Below are positions 9,666 to 17,725 of a DNA stretch of 64,000 bases, piece by piece (positions within the stretch are counted from its first letter, which is position 1; each line of letters opens with the position of its first letter). The position numbers and the translations under genes were made by a program. Under the pieces are notes generated by a model that saw nothing but the letters and a program-made list of their open reading frames with translations, had not been told where the DNA came from and did no database searches. The stretch comes from an uncultured Prevotellaceae bacterium (GTDB lineage: Bacteria > Bacteroidota > Bacteroidia > Bacteroidales > Bacteroidaceae): assembly GCA_947167515.1 (NCBI GenBank), contig CAMVIM010000015.1, positions 20,401-84,400 of the forward strand, written 5' to 3'.

Positions 9666-9697
9666 TTTGTATGTCTTAAAATAAATCCGTACCTTTG
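9666..9697 (+). promoter_or_regulatory. Bacteroidota promoter for the BspA leader transcript
   Basis: TTTG at 9666-9669 and TACCTTTG at 9690-9697, spaced by 20 bases, match the primary sigma consensus. The predicted start is near 9703, almost 490 bases before the BspA ATG. Confidence 0.75.
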
Positions 9698-10185
9698 CCA
9701 CCGAGACGTGGCGTGTGGCACCAAAGCAACAGCGTTTTGCCGCCTCTCTCCCCATACGGAAGGAGTAAGGCTGAACACACGAGAAACGCTCTCTCCACGC
9801 TATGATGCGAACAGTCCTGACATACAGGGTTTGGTGCATAAAGGGTGGGTACTTATGGATAAAAAGGCGTTTACTCAAACGCTTTGTTCTTTGGCTATCC
9901 GGAACTTCGCAAACTCCAATCGTAAGACAAGAACAAGGCAATGGTAGATGCTCACGGGATGTATCATCACCATCCAAATGATGTAAGGGTTTTTCTTTAC
10001 CCTTGCATTGTTGTGGTATATATACATCTATAGCGTGGGTTCTGCATTGCTCGTTCTTTTTACGATGGGCAATGCGAAGGCCTCGGTTAGCGGGACGAGC
10101 GATGGGTCAGTTTCCCCGCTTTTTTTGTGCTCATACGTTAACTGCTGGATGGGAGACGCAGCATCTAAAAAACATTCATCGCAGC
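9698..10185 (+). ncRNA. Long structured 5' leader (or separate ncRNA) upstream of the BspA-like gene
   Basis: No convincing gene fits between the promoter at 9690 and the ATG at 10186. Several hairpins are visible: GTAAGGG/CCCTTGC near 9989, GCATTGC (10043) with GCAATGC, and a terminator at 10089-10126. CATTGCTCGT (about 10044-10053) can also pair with ACGAGCGATG (10095-10104), which lies within the terminator, so alternative folds compete. No second promoter is seen between the terminator and the gene. It was compared by eye with tmRNA, RNase P RNA and the cobalamin riboswitch and matches none. Confidence 0.5.
10089..10126 (+). terminator. Intrinsic terminator inside the BspA leader
   Basis: AGCGGG (10089-10094) pairs with CCCGCT (10115-10120), followed by seven T (10120-10126). 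It lies 60 bases before the BspA start codon, so it would either end a small RNA or attenuate the gene. Confidence 0.65.
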
Positions 10186-12663
10186 ATGAAAACAAAACAT
10201 TTACTCTTTTTGGTGATGTGCCTGCTACAAGGCGCGTCCGCTTTTGCCGCCACCACCTTCACCAGCACCACGGTGGAAGGGGTGGAAGTGACTTACACCA
10301 TCATCGAGGGTGTTGAGCCTTGGGTGGAGGTGAAAGGCACTTACAAAACATCCAGTTATAATCCAGCCATCAGCACTGCCACCAAAGGACATGTTACCAT
10401 CCCCGAAACGGTCTATTACATTGACCACTCCTACACAGTGGTACGCATCGGCAAGTATGCTTTCAATGGATGCAGAGAGATTACATCTGTAAGCATTCCG
10501 AGCCATGTGTCAACCATTGACACTTATGCCTTCAGAAATTGTTCAAGCCTTGAAAGCACGGGACTTTACAACAATGTCACCACCGTCGGAAGTTACGCCT
10601 ATTCTGGCTGTACCAGTTTGACGGGCGAACTCATCATTCCCAACAGCGTGACCACCATTGGAAGTAACGCTTTCGATGGCTGCACAGGGATTACCTCCGT
10701 CAGTATGCCCTCTTCGTTGGAATCTCTCCCTAATCGCATCTTTGCCAATTGCAGCGGGCTAACTTCGGTGACCGTGCCGACCAGCGTCACCAGCATTGGC
10801 AATGGTGCCTTCGAAAAATGCACCAATCTAACCACGGTTAACCTACCCAACACCATCACCAGCATCGGAAGCAGTGCTTTCTCTTATTGCCGTTCGCTGA
10901 AATCCATTGTGTTGCCTACAAAAATCACTAAAATCGACACTGGTACATTCAGCCAATGTAGTGCTTTAGAGTCTATCGTGATTCCATATGGTGTGACCAG
11001 CATATCAGGGTTTCAGAATTGCAGCAGTTTGGAATCCATTACCATACCCAGCACTGTGACCAATTTTGCTATAAATGCCTTCGATGAATGCTCTGCTTTG
11101 AAAAAGGTGATAGTGGAAGCCCCTGCTGCATGGTGTAACATCACTTTTGGCGAGTCAAACTCCAGTCCTCTATACTATGCAAAACACATGTATGACATGC
11201 AAGGCAATGAAATCACAAACTTTACCATTCCAAACGGAATCACTAGCATCAACAGTAAGGCATTCTGGGGATGGGAAGGATTACTGGAAGTCAGCATTCC
11301 CGGCACAGTGACCAGCATTGGCTCTTCTGCTTTTAACGGATGCAAAGGACTGACTTCTGTATCAATTCCCAACAGCGTGGAGACTGTGGGAAGTTATGCC
11401 TTCGCAGGATGTTCTGGCCTTGAGTCTGTATCAATACCGAATGGAGAAGGAAATCTAACATCACTCAGTAGTTACATGTTTAAAGGCTGTTCCAGATTGG
11501 AATCATTCGACATTCCAAATGGTTATACTTCCATCGGGGCACGTACTTTTGAAGGATGTTCAAGACTAACTTCGGTTTCCATCCCCAGCACACTCATAAA
11601 CATCGGCGAATGCGCTTTCCAATACTGTTCGAAACTGACTACTGTAAAAGTGGCTGATATTGTAGCATGGTGCAACACGTCCATCAACGCCCTAAGCAGC
11701 AGCAATCCCGTGACAGTCTGCAAGCATATCCACGACCAGAACGGAAACGAAATCACCGACTTGGTGATACCAGAAGGGGTGAGCACCATCAAGAGCGCCG
11801 CTTTTTATGGCTGTCAGGGATTGAAGTCGGTTGTAATGCCCTGTACATTGACCAGCCTAAACTCTAACGCTTTTATGAATTGTACAAATTTAGAAACAGT
11901 ATATTCGTGGATGGAAACGCCGCCTGAATTGAAAAGTGGAATGTTTGGCCGTTCAGGCATCACCTCAAACCAATACACCAACAGCCGCCTCGTGCTGCTG
12001 GCAGGAACGGTCGAGGACTATGCCGAAAAAGGATGGACGAGCAGTTACTTCAGGGGAGGCGTGTATGGCGACCGCGCCACGATTGGCAGTGCAGGGGTTG
12101 CCACCTACTGCAGCCCCCGACCATTAGACTTCTCCACCCTCGACAACGTGAAAGCCTACATCGTATCAGCCTTCACTCCAAGCACAGGAATGGTGACTCT
12201 GACCAGAGTAACCGATGTGCCTGCCAACACGGGACTTGTCTTGCTGGGCGAAGCCGACACACACTACATTCCTGTTGGCACAGGTCTGAGTATCACGTCA
12301 AACATGCTCCAGGGTGTTACCGAACCAACTGTGCTGAGCAAAGAAGATGAATACAACATGAACTTCATCTTGGCCAACGTTGATGGCGAAATCGGATTCT
12401 ATTCCGTTACCGACGGCTCCACGCTTGCCGCAGGAAAAGCCTATCTGCCACTGTCAAAAGTTTACAAAACCATCATGCCCGTCTACAACAATGCTCCCCT
12501 GCGCTTTGTCATCGAAGAGGGCATCGGCACAGGCATTGAAGAGATGGAAAGCACTCCGACCTCGAAGAACGATGGCATCTACTACAACCTGAAAGGACAG
12601 CGCGTGGATAATCCATCGCAAGGCATCTACATCGTGAATGGCAAGAAAGTCTTTATCAAATAA
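10186..12663 (+). CDS. BspA-like leucine-rich-repeat surface/secreted protein
   Basis: 825 residues from the ATG at 10186, chosen because it starts a clean signal peptide (MKTKHLLFLVMCLLQGASAF); the open frame extends further upstream but only through the leader. Residues ~50-640 carry about 20 repeats of the LRR_5/BspA type, pattern IPxSVTSIGxxAFxGCxxLTSV. The C-terminus ends in GIYYNLKGQRVDNPSQGIYI-like sequence, the short beta-rich tail common on secreted Prevotella proteins. BspA proteins mediate adhesion to host matrix or other bacteria in known cases. A microprotein gene follows 12 bases later. Confidence 0.88.
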   Translation: MKTKHLLFLVMCLLQGASAFAATTFTSTTVEGVEVTYTIIEGVEPWVEVKGTYKTSSYNPAISTATKGHVTIPETVYYIDHSYTVVRIGKYAFNGCREITSVSIPSHVSTIDTYAFRNCSSLESTGLYNNVTTVGSYAYSGCTSLTGELIIPNSVTTIGSNAFDGCTGITSVSMPSSLESLPNRIFANCSGLTSVTVPTSVTSIGNGAFEKCTNLTTVNLPNTITSIGSSAFSYCRSLKSIVLPTKITKIDTGTFSQCSALESIVIPYGVTSISGFQNCSSLESITIPSTVTNFAINAFDECSALKKVIVEAPAAWCNITFGESNSSPLYYAKHMYDMQGNEITNFTIPNGITSINSKAFWGWEGLLEVSIPGTVTSIGSSAFNGCKGLTSVSIPNSVETVGSYAFAGCSGLESVSIPNGEGNLTSLSSYMFKGCSRLESFDIPNGYTSIGARTFEGCSRLTSVSIPSTLINIGECAFQYCSKLTTVKVADIVAWCNTSINALSSSNPVTVCKHIHDQNGNEITDLVIPEGVSTIKSAAFYGCQGLKSVVMPCTLTSLNSNAFMNCTNLETVYSWMETPPELKSGMFGRSGITSNQYTNSRLVLLAGTVEDYAEKGWTSSYFRGGVYGDRATIGSAGVATYCSPRPLDFSTLDNVKAYIVSAFTPSTGMVTLTRVTDVPANTGLVLLGEADTHYIPVGTGLSITSNMLQGVTEPTVLSKEDEYNMNFILANVDGEIGFYSVTDGSTLAAGKAYLPLSKVYKTIMPVYNNAPLRFVIEEGIGTGIEEMESTPTSKNDGIYYNLKGQRVDNPSQGIYIVNGKKVFIK

Positions 12664-12675
12664 AAAGCATCAGAA

Positions 12676-12867
12676 ATGAAAAGAAACACATATCAAGCCC
12701 CCATGATTTACACCATCGTGGTGGAGGCACAGAACATCTTGGTCTTATCGGACGGTGATCAGACATCGGCCAAGGTTGACCCAACGAAAGAGGTGAACGC
12801 AGGCAATGCCCTATCGAACCGAAGAAGCATCTGGGGCGACAAAGAACCGTCAAGAAGTCTTTGGTAA
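12676..12867 (+). CDS. Small conserved-type protein after BspA (unknown function)
   Basis: 63 residues, ATG 12 bases after the BspA stop and followed by a strong terminator, so it is probably the last gene of the BspA transcript. It begins MKRNTYQAPMIYTIVVE and ends in a SNRRSIWGD motif. I recall many small Prevotella/Bacteroides proteins with this layout (MKK-YxxP start, middle acidic/Gly-rich linker, RR-x-x-W-D end), often beside surface-protein genes, but no function. No signal peptide or membrane helix. Confidence 0.6.
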   Translation: MKRNTYQAPMIYTIVVEAQNILVLSDGDQTSAKVDPTKEVNAGNALSNRRSIWGDKEPSRSLW

Positions 12868-12883
12868 ACAACACCATACAAAC

Positions 12884-12929
12884 AAGCGAGGATGTGCTTC
12901 CCCCTAAAAAGAGGTACACATCCTCGCTT
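12884..12929. terminator. Strong hairpin terminator between BspA operon and Fic gene
   Basis: AAGCGAGGATGTG (12884-12896) pairs perfectly with CACATCCTCGCTT (12917-12929). The two flanking genes converge, so it can serve both strands. The T-rich tail is weak on the plus strand (TTGCTGTTTTC). Confidence 0.7.
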
Positions 12930-12961
12930 GCTGTTTTCTGCCGCACCAAAAACAGTATGCA

Positions 12962-13984
12962 TTAGAAATATGTATTGACAGCAAAGCGGAACTGTTCGAT
13001 GAATATCTGTTTGAAGGCAGATATGTTGTTTTGTTCATAGAACAATAGCATGGCTTTCTTGTAATCAATGCTGTCAACTGTGCGGAAAGATATGGGACAA
13101 TAGCTGTTGGCAATAAGAATTGCATTGCTGGAGATGCGGGCAATGCGTTTATTGCCATCATTGAAGGCTTGGATATACGAAAGCAATACCAGTACAAACA
13201 ACGCTTTCTCAAAGACATTCGTTCTGCTGTTCACCAAGTCGCAAGTCTGTTGGAGAGCCTCGCGAATCTGGAACTCATTGTCAATAGGACGGTAGTTGGT
13301 ACCTGTGATGCCAACACGTCGAGTACGGATGTTGCGGTCAACGCCCATATCCTTAATAAGCAGGCTGTGGATGTCTTCGATACGCGAGATGGTCAAGTGC
13401 TCCATGTAGTCGGGATTTGCAACGATGAAGTCAAGCGCATCCTTATGGTTGAGCAGCATGATGGCCTCCTCCTTGGTCTTACCTGCAGCCGTTTGTTTCT
13501 CTCTCAACAGACGTTCTGTTTCAAGCAAGGAGTAGGTGTTGCCTTCTATCTGTGATGATTTCCAACTGAGGTCAATACCCAGACGTTCCATCTCCTTACG
13601 TTTTTGTTCGTCTGGGAGCATAGAGAAGTTTTGGGCGAACTGCTTTTGCAAAGCGTTCAGTTCGGACATCTCCTGTTCTGTGAAAAGATGTACATGACTC
13701 AAGACCTGGGGAATCAAATCGAAGTTGTAACCTGTCTGTATCTGTCGCTCATCCACCTCTTTGCTGTAATACTCATCCAAATCGACGGGAGCGAATAGTG
13801 ACGAAATATAATATTTTGTAGCCCTTGCTTTCCCTTCCACGTTGATATAGCATGAGCTTGACAATTCATTAATGGCACGTTTGACGGTGGCAAGGCTTGC
13901 CTCGCCTGCCAACGCGTCTGCAATCTGTTTCGAAGATACGCCAGGATGGTCCTTGATGTAACGTAAAACGATGTTCTTATCCAT
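12962..13984 (-). CDS. Fic domain protein with winged-helix N-terminus; catalytic His replaced by Gln
   Basis: 340 residues. Residues 1-60 form a winged helix (PGVSSKQIADAL...ATVKRAINEL). Residues 143-149, SSQIEGN, match the class II inhibitory motif (S/T)xxxE(G/N). The Fic active-site motif is QAFNDGNKRIAR at 272-283; in the family pattern HxFxDGN(G/K)R the first residue is the catalytic His, here Gln272 (codon CAA, checked in the DNA). Fic enzymes normally transfer AMP to target proteins; without the His that activity is doubtful, and a regulatory or scaffold role is possible. The promoter carries four copies of a GGCTCA half-site (13996-14073), probably bound by its own winged helix. Confidence 0.85.
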   Translation of the reverse strand: MDKNIVLRYIKDHPGVSSKQIADALAGEASLATVKRAINELSSSCYINVEGKARATKYYISSLFAPVDLDEYYSKEVDERQIQTGYNFDLIPQVLSHVHLFTEQEMSELNALQKQFAQNFSMLPDEQKRKEMERLGIDLSWKSSQIEGNTYSLLETERLLREKQTAAGKTKEEAIMLLNHKDALDFIVANPDYMEHLTISRIEDIHSLLIKDMGVDRNIRTRRVGITGTNYRPIDNEFQIREALQQTCDLVNSRTNVFEKALFVLVLLSYIQAFNDGNKRIARISSNAILIANSYCPISFRTVDSIDYKKAMLLFYEQNNISAFKQIFIEQFRFAVNTYF

Positions 13985-13995
13985 ACAAAAAATAG

Positions 13996-14073
13996 AATTG
14001 GCTCACAAAAGTACAAGAATCGGCTCAACTATGCAAGAAATTGAGCCGATTTCTTATCATTTTTGAGCCAATT
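13996..14073 (-). promoter_or_regulatory. Fic gene promoter with four operator half-sites
   Basis: Half-sites AATTGGCTCA (13996-14005) and AATCGGCTCA (14018-14027) read forward; TGAGCCGATT (14042-14051) and TGAGCCAATT (14064-14073) read in reverse. The spacing between neighbours is regular, about 22-24 bases. The minus-strand -7 box TACTTTTG (14006-14013) lies between the first two sites, so binding would block the promoter. Together they form nested palindromes centred near 14034. Confidence 0.7.
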
Positions 14074-14120
14074 TGAAAACATAGAACATGAAAATGAGTA
14101 CCGTTCGCTTTGCCAAAATA

Positions 14121-14363
14121 TCACATGATGGGGTCGGCACAGAAGTCTCTGCGCTTGCATTTCTTGCAATGCTTGCCCATCCATACCTCGTCGAACTGGT
14201 TCATGGACTGTTCCACTATTTTAGTCTCATCCGTCAAAATTCCTGCTTCAAAGTTTCGTTTGTCTTCTCCTTTCATGCCGATACCGGCTCCTGTGAGATT
14301 TGTACTGCCGATATATACTTCTTTGCAGTCAAAAACATACATTTTGAAGTGAAATGTATGTAA
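14121..14363 (-). pseudogene. C-terminal remnant of a phospholipase D-like protein
   Basis: About 80 residues with no proper start: a TGA at 14364-14366 closes the frame just upstream. The fragment has a full HKD motif (HFKMYVFD; HxKx4D, His at 14349-14351), then VYIGSTNLTGAGIGM, a NFEAGIL segment and a Cys-rich end (HCKKCKRRDFC), the standard end of small PLD-like proteins found with Mrr-like nucleases. The matching N-terminus is at 18243-18428, about 3.9 kb upstream on the same strand. An internal ATG (14342) is present but would remove the HKD His. Confidence 0.75.
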
Positions 14364-14372
14364 TCATATTGC

Positions 14373-15278
14373 CTATTGGAATTCTATATTATATCCTCCC
14401 AATTCACGGATTTTATTCAATACGGAAGAATCTAACTTGTTAAATTTGACAAACATAACATATCCTTTGTTTTCTTTAGCCGCTTTTGCAATATCTGGTA
14501 TAATAGAGGATCTGTTACTACAATCACAAGTAAAGCAAGCTCCTGATGCGGCGAGTTCCTTGGCTTCAAATCCGGCTTCAATGACAATATCATATATAAT
14601 AAGTCCAGGTGCTTGAGAAGCAATCCGTTTCATGTTTCCAAAAGTTCCGCCTTGCTTGGGATTTTTTATGTTGCAAAAGGTGATTTTAGCCCCAGAATGT
14701 TTTATAATTCTCAGAGCCTCAGAAATCTTCGAATATGTTTTGTCAAAATCTAATTTTACATCAATACCATTTCTCAACTTATTCTCCACATCAGTCATGT
14801 TTGATGGGGCAATAGAATCCAACTTCTCATTTGTTCTTGATTTTATTATGGGAACGACCACAGGTTTAACATTGCTCTTCGTTTCACTGTTCTTCGGCTT
14901 CTTATTTGGGCTACTCGGTCTGTAAGAAAAGTTTGTACTCTTATGTTTTTTTGGGAAAAAAGCGACATATATATACATACACACAATGAAAACAGAGAAT
15001 AAAGTCCAAATGTGGTTTGTTACAAATGACCATATATGTATATTCCACATATTTAAAACTAATTGAGCGATCCCGACAATAATTATAAAGGCAATGTATA
15101 AAACAAGGCCAGTAAAAACCAATTTTATGCCTGTTTTAATGTCATCAATGATTGTAACATTCTTTGTGCCGTACTTAATTATGACAAATATGAGGTTACA
15201 TACAACAGAAAGAAAAAATGGAATCAGTATTTTTGCCCATATTGGCAACGATTCAATAACGTTTAGTAAATTTTCCAT
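14373..15278 (-). CDS. Membrane-anchored protein of unknown function
   Basis: 301 residues. Three hydrophobic segments lie in the first ~110 residues (ILIPFFLSVVCNLIFVIIKY, LVFTGLVLYIAFIIIVGIAQL, IWTLFSVFIVCMYIYVAFF). A Lys/Ser/Pro-rich linker (about 112-150) follows, then a soluble domain (~165-301) that alternates hydrophobic strands and helices (KITFCNIKN, GLIIYDIVIEAGF, YVMFVKFNKLD). The gene is AT-rich and is the last of the tight run of minus-strand genes starting at 18208, after a 64-bp gap. No family recognised. It could be a membrane effector or sensor for the cassette; that is inference from position only. Confidence 0.65.
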   Translation of the reverse strand: MENLLNVIESLPIWAKILIPFFLSVVCNLIFVIIKYGTKNVTIIDDIKTGIKLVFTGLVLYIAFIIIVGIAQLVLNMWNIHIWSFVTNHIWTLFSVFIVCMYIYVAFFPKKHKSTNFSYRPSSPNKKPKNSETKSNVKPVVVPIIKSRTNEKLDSIAPSNMTDVENKLRNGIDVKLDFDKTYSKISEALRIIKHSGAKITFCNIKNPKQGGTFGNMKRIASQAPGLIIYDIVIEAGFEAKELAASGACFTCDCSNRSSIIPDIAKAAKENKGYVMFVKFNKLDSSVLNKIRELGGYNIEFQ

Positions 15279-15342
15279 AAATCACATTGTAGTTAAAACA
15301 CGTATATTCGAAATTTTTATCCTTAAAATCAATATGTAAAAA

Positions 15343-16089
15343 TCATGAATTCATCAAGTGATAGATGTCATTTGCCAGATTACGGATATTTTCTTTTCCG
15401 TGCCATCCATGTTTTCTACTAATACAATAGTCGCTGTACTCTTTGGCAAACTCATCTTTGATGCTGTCGCCTAATAGTACAACACAATGTGGCTTGACCA
15501 TCTTAATCAACTCAACAACTCGATCACTGCACAATTTTTTCAAATCTACTCCAGTAGTCTTGTAGTAAGAGTCTAACAAACGATGCAAAGCCTTTGTATC
15601 GAATGTGGACATTGGATACAGGTTTGTGGCCATCACCCTTTGTTCGAATATATTTGTTAAATTCTCTCGGCTTTCATTAGGATATTCTCTTCGATAAATT
15701 CTGACAAGGAGTTCACACATATAATATGGAAAGAAATTCTTTTTTGTTTTGTTCTCTTCCCACCATTCACCATTCTCTCTTGCGTTATTGGGCATAAGCC
15801 ATTGCAAACGACTTCTCCATAGGGTTGGAAAATCGTCTGGAAGCTTATTCTTTGCAGGGTCAATAAGCATTTTCTGCCTTTCGTCCCAGTTGTCCCAATT
15901 CCATTGCAGATATCTTCCTGGTCCTTGATTAATGCCGATAAAGAGAATGTCGGGATGTTCGATAATTGGGCCGTTCAAATCAAACCATCCTAAATAATCG
16001 GGGTATCTGTCCCAATTCGATTTCATATCATCGAGGACAGAGATTATATCCTTTGATATTTCCAAATATTTCTGCTGTAGTTCTGTCAT
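15343..16089 (-). CDS. Uracil-DNA-glycosylase-superfamily-like protein, copy C
   Basis: 248 residues. The order of motifs fits the UDG fold: ILFIGINQGPG near residue 49 (motif 1, GxNPG-like), RVMATNLYPM in the middle (compare TNxVK of family 4), PHCVVLLGD near 205 (compare PxxIVALG), and a terminal SRKHGWHG near 226, where family members have the HPS/HPG motif. The water-activating residue cannot be assigned with confidence, so it may not be a working uracil glycosylase. ATG at 16089, two bases after the stop of the neighbouring UDG-like gene. AT-rich compared with flanking core genes. Confidence 0.65.
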   Translation of the reverse strand: MTELQQKYLEISKDIISVLDDMKSNWDRYPDYLGWFDLNGPIIEHPDILFIGINQGPGRYLQWNWDNWDERQKMLIDPAKNKLPDDFPTLWRSRLQWLMPNNARENGEWWEENKTKKNFFPYYMCELLVRIYRREYPNESRENLTNIFEQRVMATNLYPMSTFDTKALHRLLDSYYKTTGVDLKKLCSDRVVELIKMVKPHCVVLLGDSIKDEFAKEYSDYCISRKHGWHGKENIRNLANDIYHLMNS

Positions 16090-16091
16090 CG

Positions 16092-16889
16092 TTAGAAAGC
16101 GGGATTGACGTTAGTAATAAAATCTCTGAAAGGACTGAAAACCTTTTCCAATACTTTCCAATTGGCTGCGACAGAAGGGTGAAACGCCTTTATCACAACT
16201 ACATTATCTTGAGGATAATACCAAAGGCAGGTTTTCATATCTGGCACGACCTTGTCGTTGACAATGTAGTCTCCACCAACAGGAAGAGCTTCCTTCCCCT
16301 TGAAATATTTTTTTGTTATGAAATTGAATATGGAATCTCCAGTGGCATTACAACATACTATGATATTTGGACGAAGTATATCCAGCTCTTTTTTAAGGAA
16401 ACCTTCATCACGAGAAAGCGCATTTTCAATAGTCTTTTCGTTAACAGTCTTGCCTCCAGCAAGTTTCTTTGACTCTATGAAAACGAAAGGTTTGCTATTC
16501 CAACAATCGATAACTTTCGGAATACGATTGTCAACGTCTTTGTCATTGAAAACAGACCCTGCTTTCATCTCCAATAGACCAAATAGCAATTTGGCCAGAT
16601 TCTTCAGGAACTTTACTTTAAGTTCTCTGTTCTTATTGGCTTTTTCTATACCTATTTTGTCAAGTAACAACTCACGGGTATCATATCCATACCCATCGGG
16701 GCAATCCTTTAACAGAAACGCGACTCGTCTTGATGATTGTCCCCAAAGTAAATCTACATCAATAGACGAATCATTTTTGTACACTATACCATCTTGGCAG
16801 AACTTATCTCTGTCATCTTCGTTATAGCTGTTTTTCCATCGCTTGAACAGCGTATCTAACAATTCATTGTAATTAACGTACTTTTTCAT
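16092..16889 (-). CDS. Uracil-DNA-glycosylase-superfamily-like protein, copy B
   Basis: 265 residues. Motif 1 is RVAFLLKDCPDGYG (about residues 56-69). A central strand PNIIVCCNATGD (about 176-187) is followed by VVVIKAFHPSVAANW near 237-251, where HPS matches the UDG leucine-loop motif. These are the spacing and order of UDG families that lack an obvious catalytic Asp. It is sandwiched between two other UDG-like genes (gaps of 2 and 7 bp), so the three are almost certainly co-expressed. The pairwise identity is too low for a recent duplication. Confidence 0.6.
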   Translation of the reverse strand: MKKYVNYNELLDTLFKRWKNSYNEDDRDKFCQDGIVYKNDSSIDVDLLWGQSSRRVAFLLKDCPDGYGYDTRELLLDKIGIEKANKNRELKVKFLKNLAKLLFGLLEMKAGSVFNDKDVDNRIPKVIDCWNSKPFVFIESKKLAGGKTVNEKTIENALSRDEGFLKKELDILRPNIIVCCNATGDSIFNFITKKYFKGKEALPVGGDYIVNDKVVPDMKTCLWYYPQDNVVVIKAFHPSVAANWKVLEKVFSPFRDFITNVNPAF

Positions 16890-16896
16890 TCTGGGT

Positions 16897-17712
16897 TCAT
16901 TTGTACTTTGATTCCAGCATTCTATATGTGTTGGCTAAGAACTCCATCAAATCTTGTGTTTCATCCTTGGTTAGTCCTTTTCTCCACATAGCATTGGGAT
17001 GTAAAGTCCAGACAACTTTTGTCTTATACTTCTTGCTCAAATAAACAGCACGATATTTCTTATCTCTATCTCTATACATATTTTCCTGCCATTCAAAATC
17101 TGTTCCATCAAAAAAATCATTCTTTTCTATCCATGATAGAACAAACACATAGTCGGGATGATATGCTTCAATCATTGATTTTAAACTTTCGAAAGGCTTT
17201 GCCGCTTTACAAATAGTAAGGTATTCTTGTGTAACGGGCATCTCAGGTTCTCCAAAACGATATCTCAGAGTTTCTATTAACTCGATAGAATGTAAATTGC
17301 CATATCCGATTTCCTCGAGGATGTCTCGTTGTTGCTTAGACACAGAATTTATATCAGTAACCATTTGTCCTGTCCTTATCAACAAATGCAGTTTATCAAC
17401 AAAATTCCAAAAAGATCCTGTGTTATTTTTCCACTCCAACATTTTTTCCACGTCAACACATTTCGTGTTAGCTATCAGATAATCTTCAAGTTTGTTTTCT
17501 TGATATGCCTTTTTGAGTGTTTCTACAGGTTCCCAAGATAATGTATCTCGCCCAACATACATGATTTTCAGAGGAGCATCTTTGTATTTCGACATCGTGT
17601 ATGGGATAAATGGCCCCTGATGATAATGATTATCATAAAGGGACATGGTCTGACGGCAATATTCTTGAAGCAAAGGCAGGTAATAGCCAATATTTATCTT
17701 GTCGTTGTTCAT
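16897..17712 (-). CDS. Uracil-DNA-glycosylase-superfamily-like protein, copy A
   Basis: 271 residues from ATG 17712; a TTG 24 bases upstream keeps the frame open but is a less likely start. Motif 1 is LKIMYVGRDTLSWEP (near residue 49), the middle strand is PDYVFVLSWIEKNDFF, and the final motif is VVWTLHPNAMW (near 244-254), with HPN at the HPS position. This is the UDG superfamily order again. It begins 13 bases after the coiled-coil gene and ends 7 bases before copy B. Function is not known; nucleic-acid binding is the safest guess. Confidence 0.6.
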   Translation of the reverse strand: MNNDKINIGYYLPLLQEYCRQTMSLYDNHYHQGPFIPYTMSKYKDAPLKIMYVGRDTLSWEPVETLKKAYQENKLEDYLIANTKCVDVEKMLEWKNNTGSFWNFVDKLHLLIRTGQMVTDINSVSKQQRDILEEIGYGNLHSIELIETLRYRFGEPEMPVTQEYLTICKAAKPFESLKSMIEAYHPDYVFVLSWIEKNDFFDGTDFEWQENMYRDRDKKYRAVYLSKKYKTKVVWTLHPNAMWRKGLTKDETQDLMEFLANTYRMLESKYK

Positions 17713-17725
17713 CCTATGGTCTAAC

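Noticed and set aside
9636..9947. 103-codon frame in the BspA leader
   Set aside because: It starts before the promoter, has no family likeness and cuts across predicted hairpins.
9698..10126. tmRNA, RNase P RNA or cobalamin riboswitch as the leader's identity
   Set aside because: No tag-peptide frame or tRNA-like ends, no GAGGAAAGUCCGG core, and no cobalamin-box sequence.
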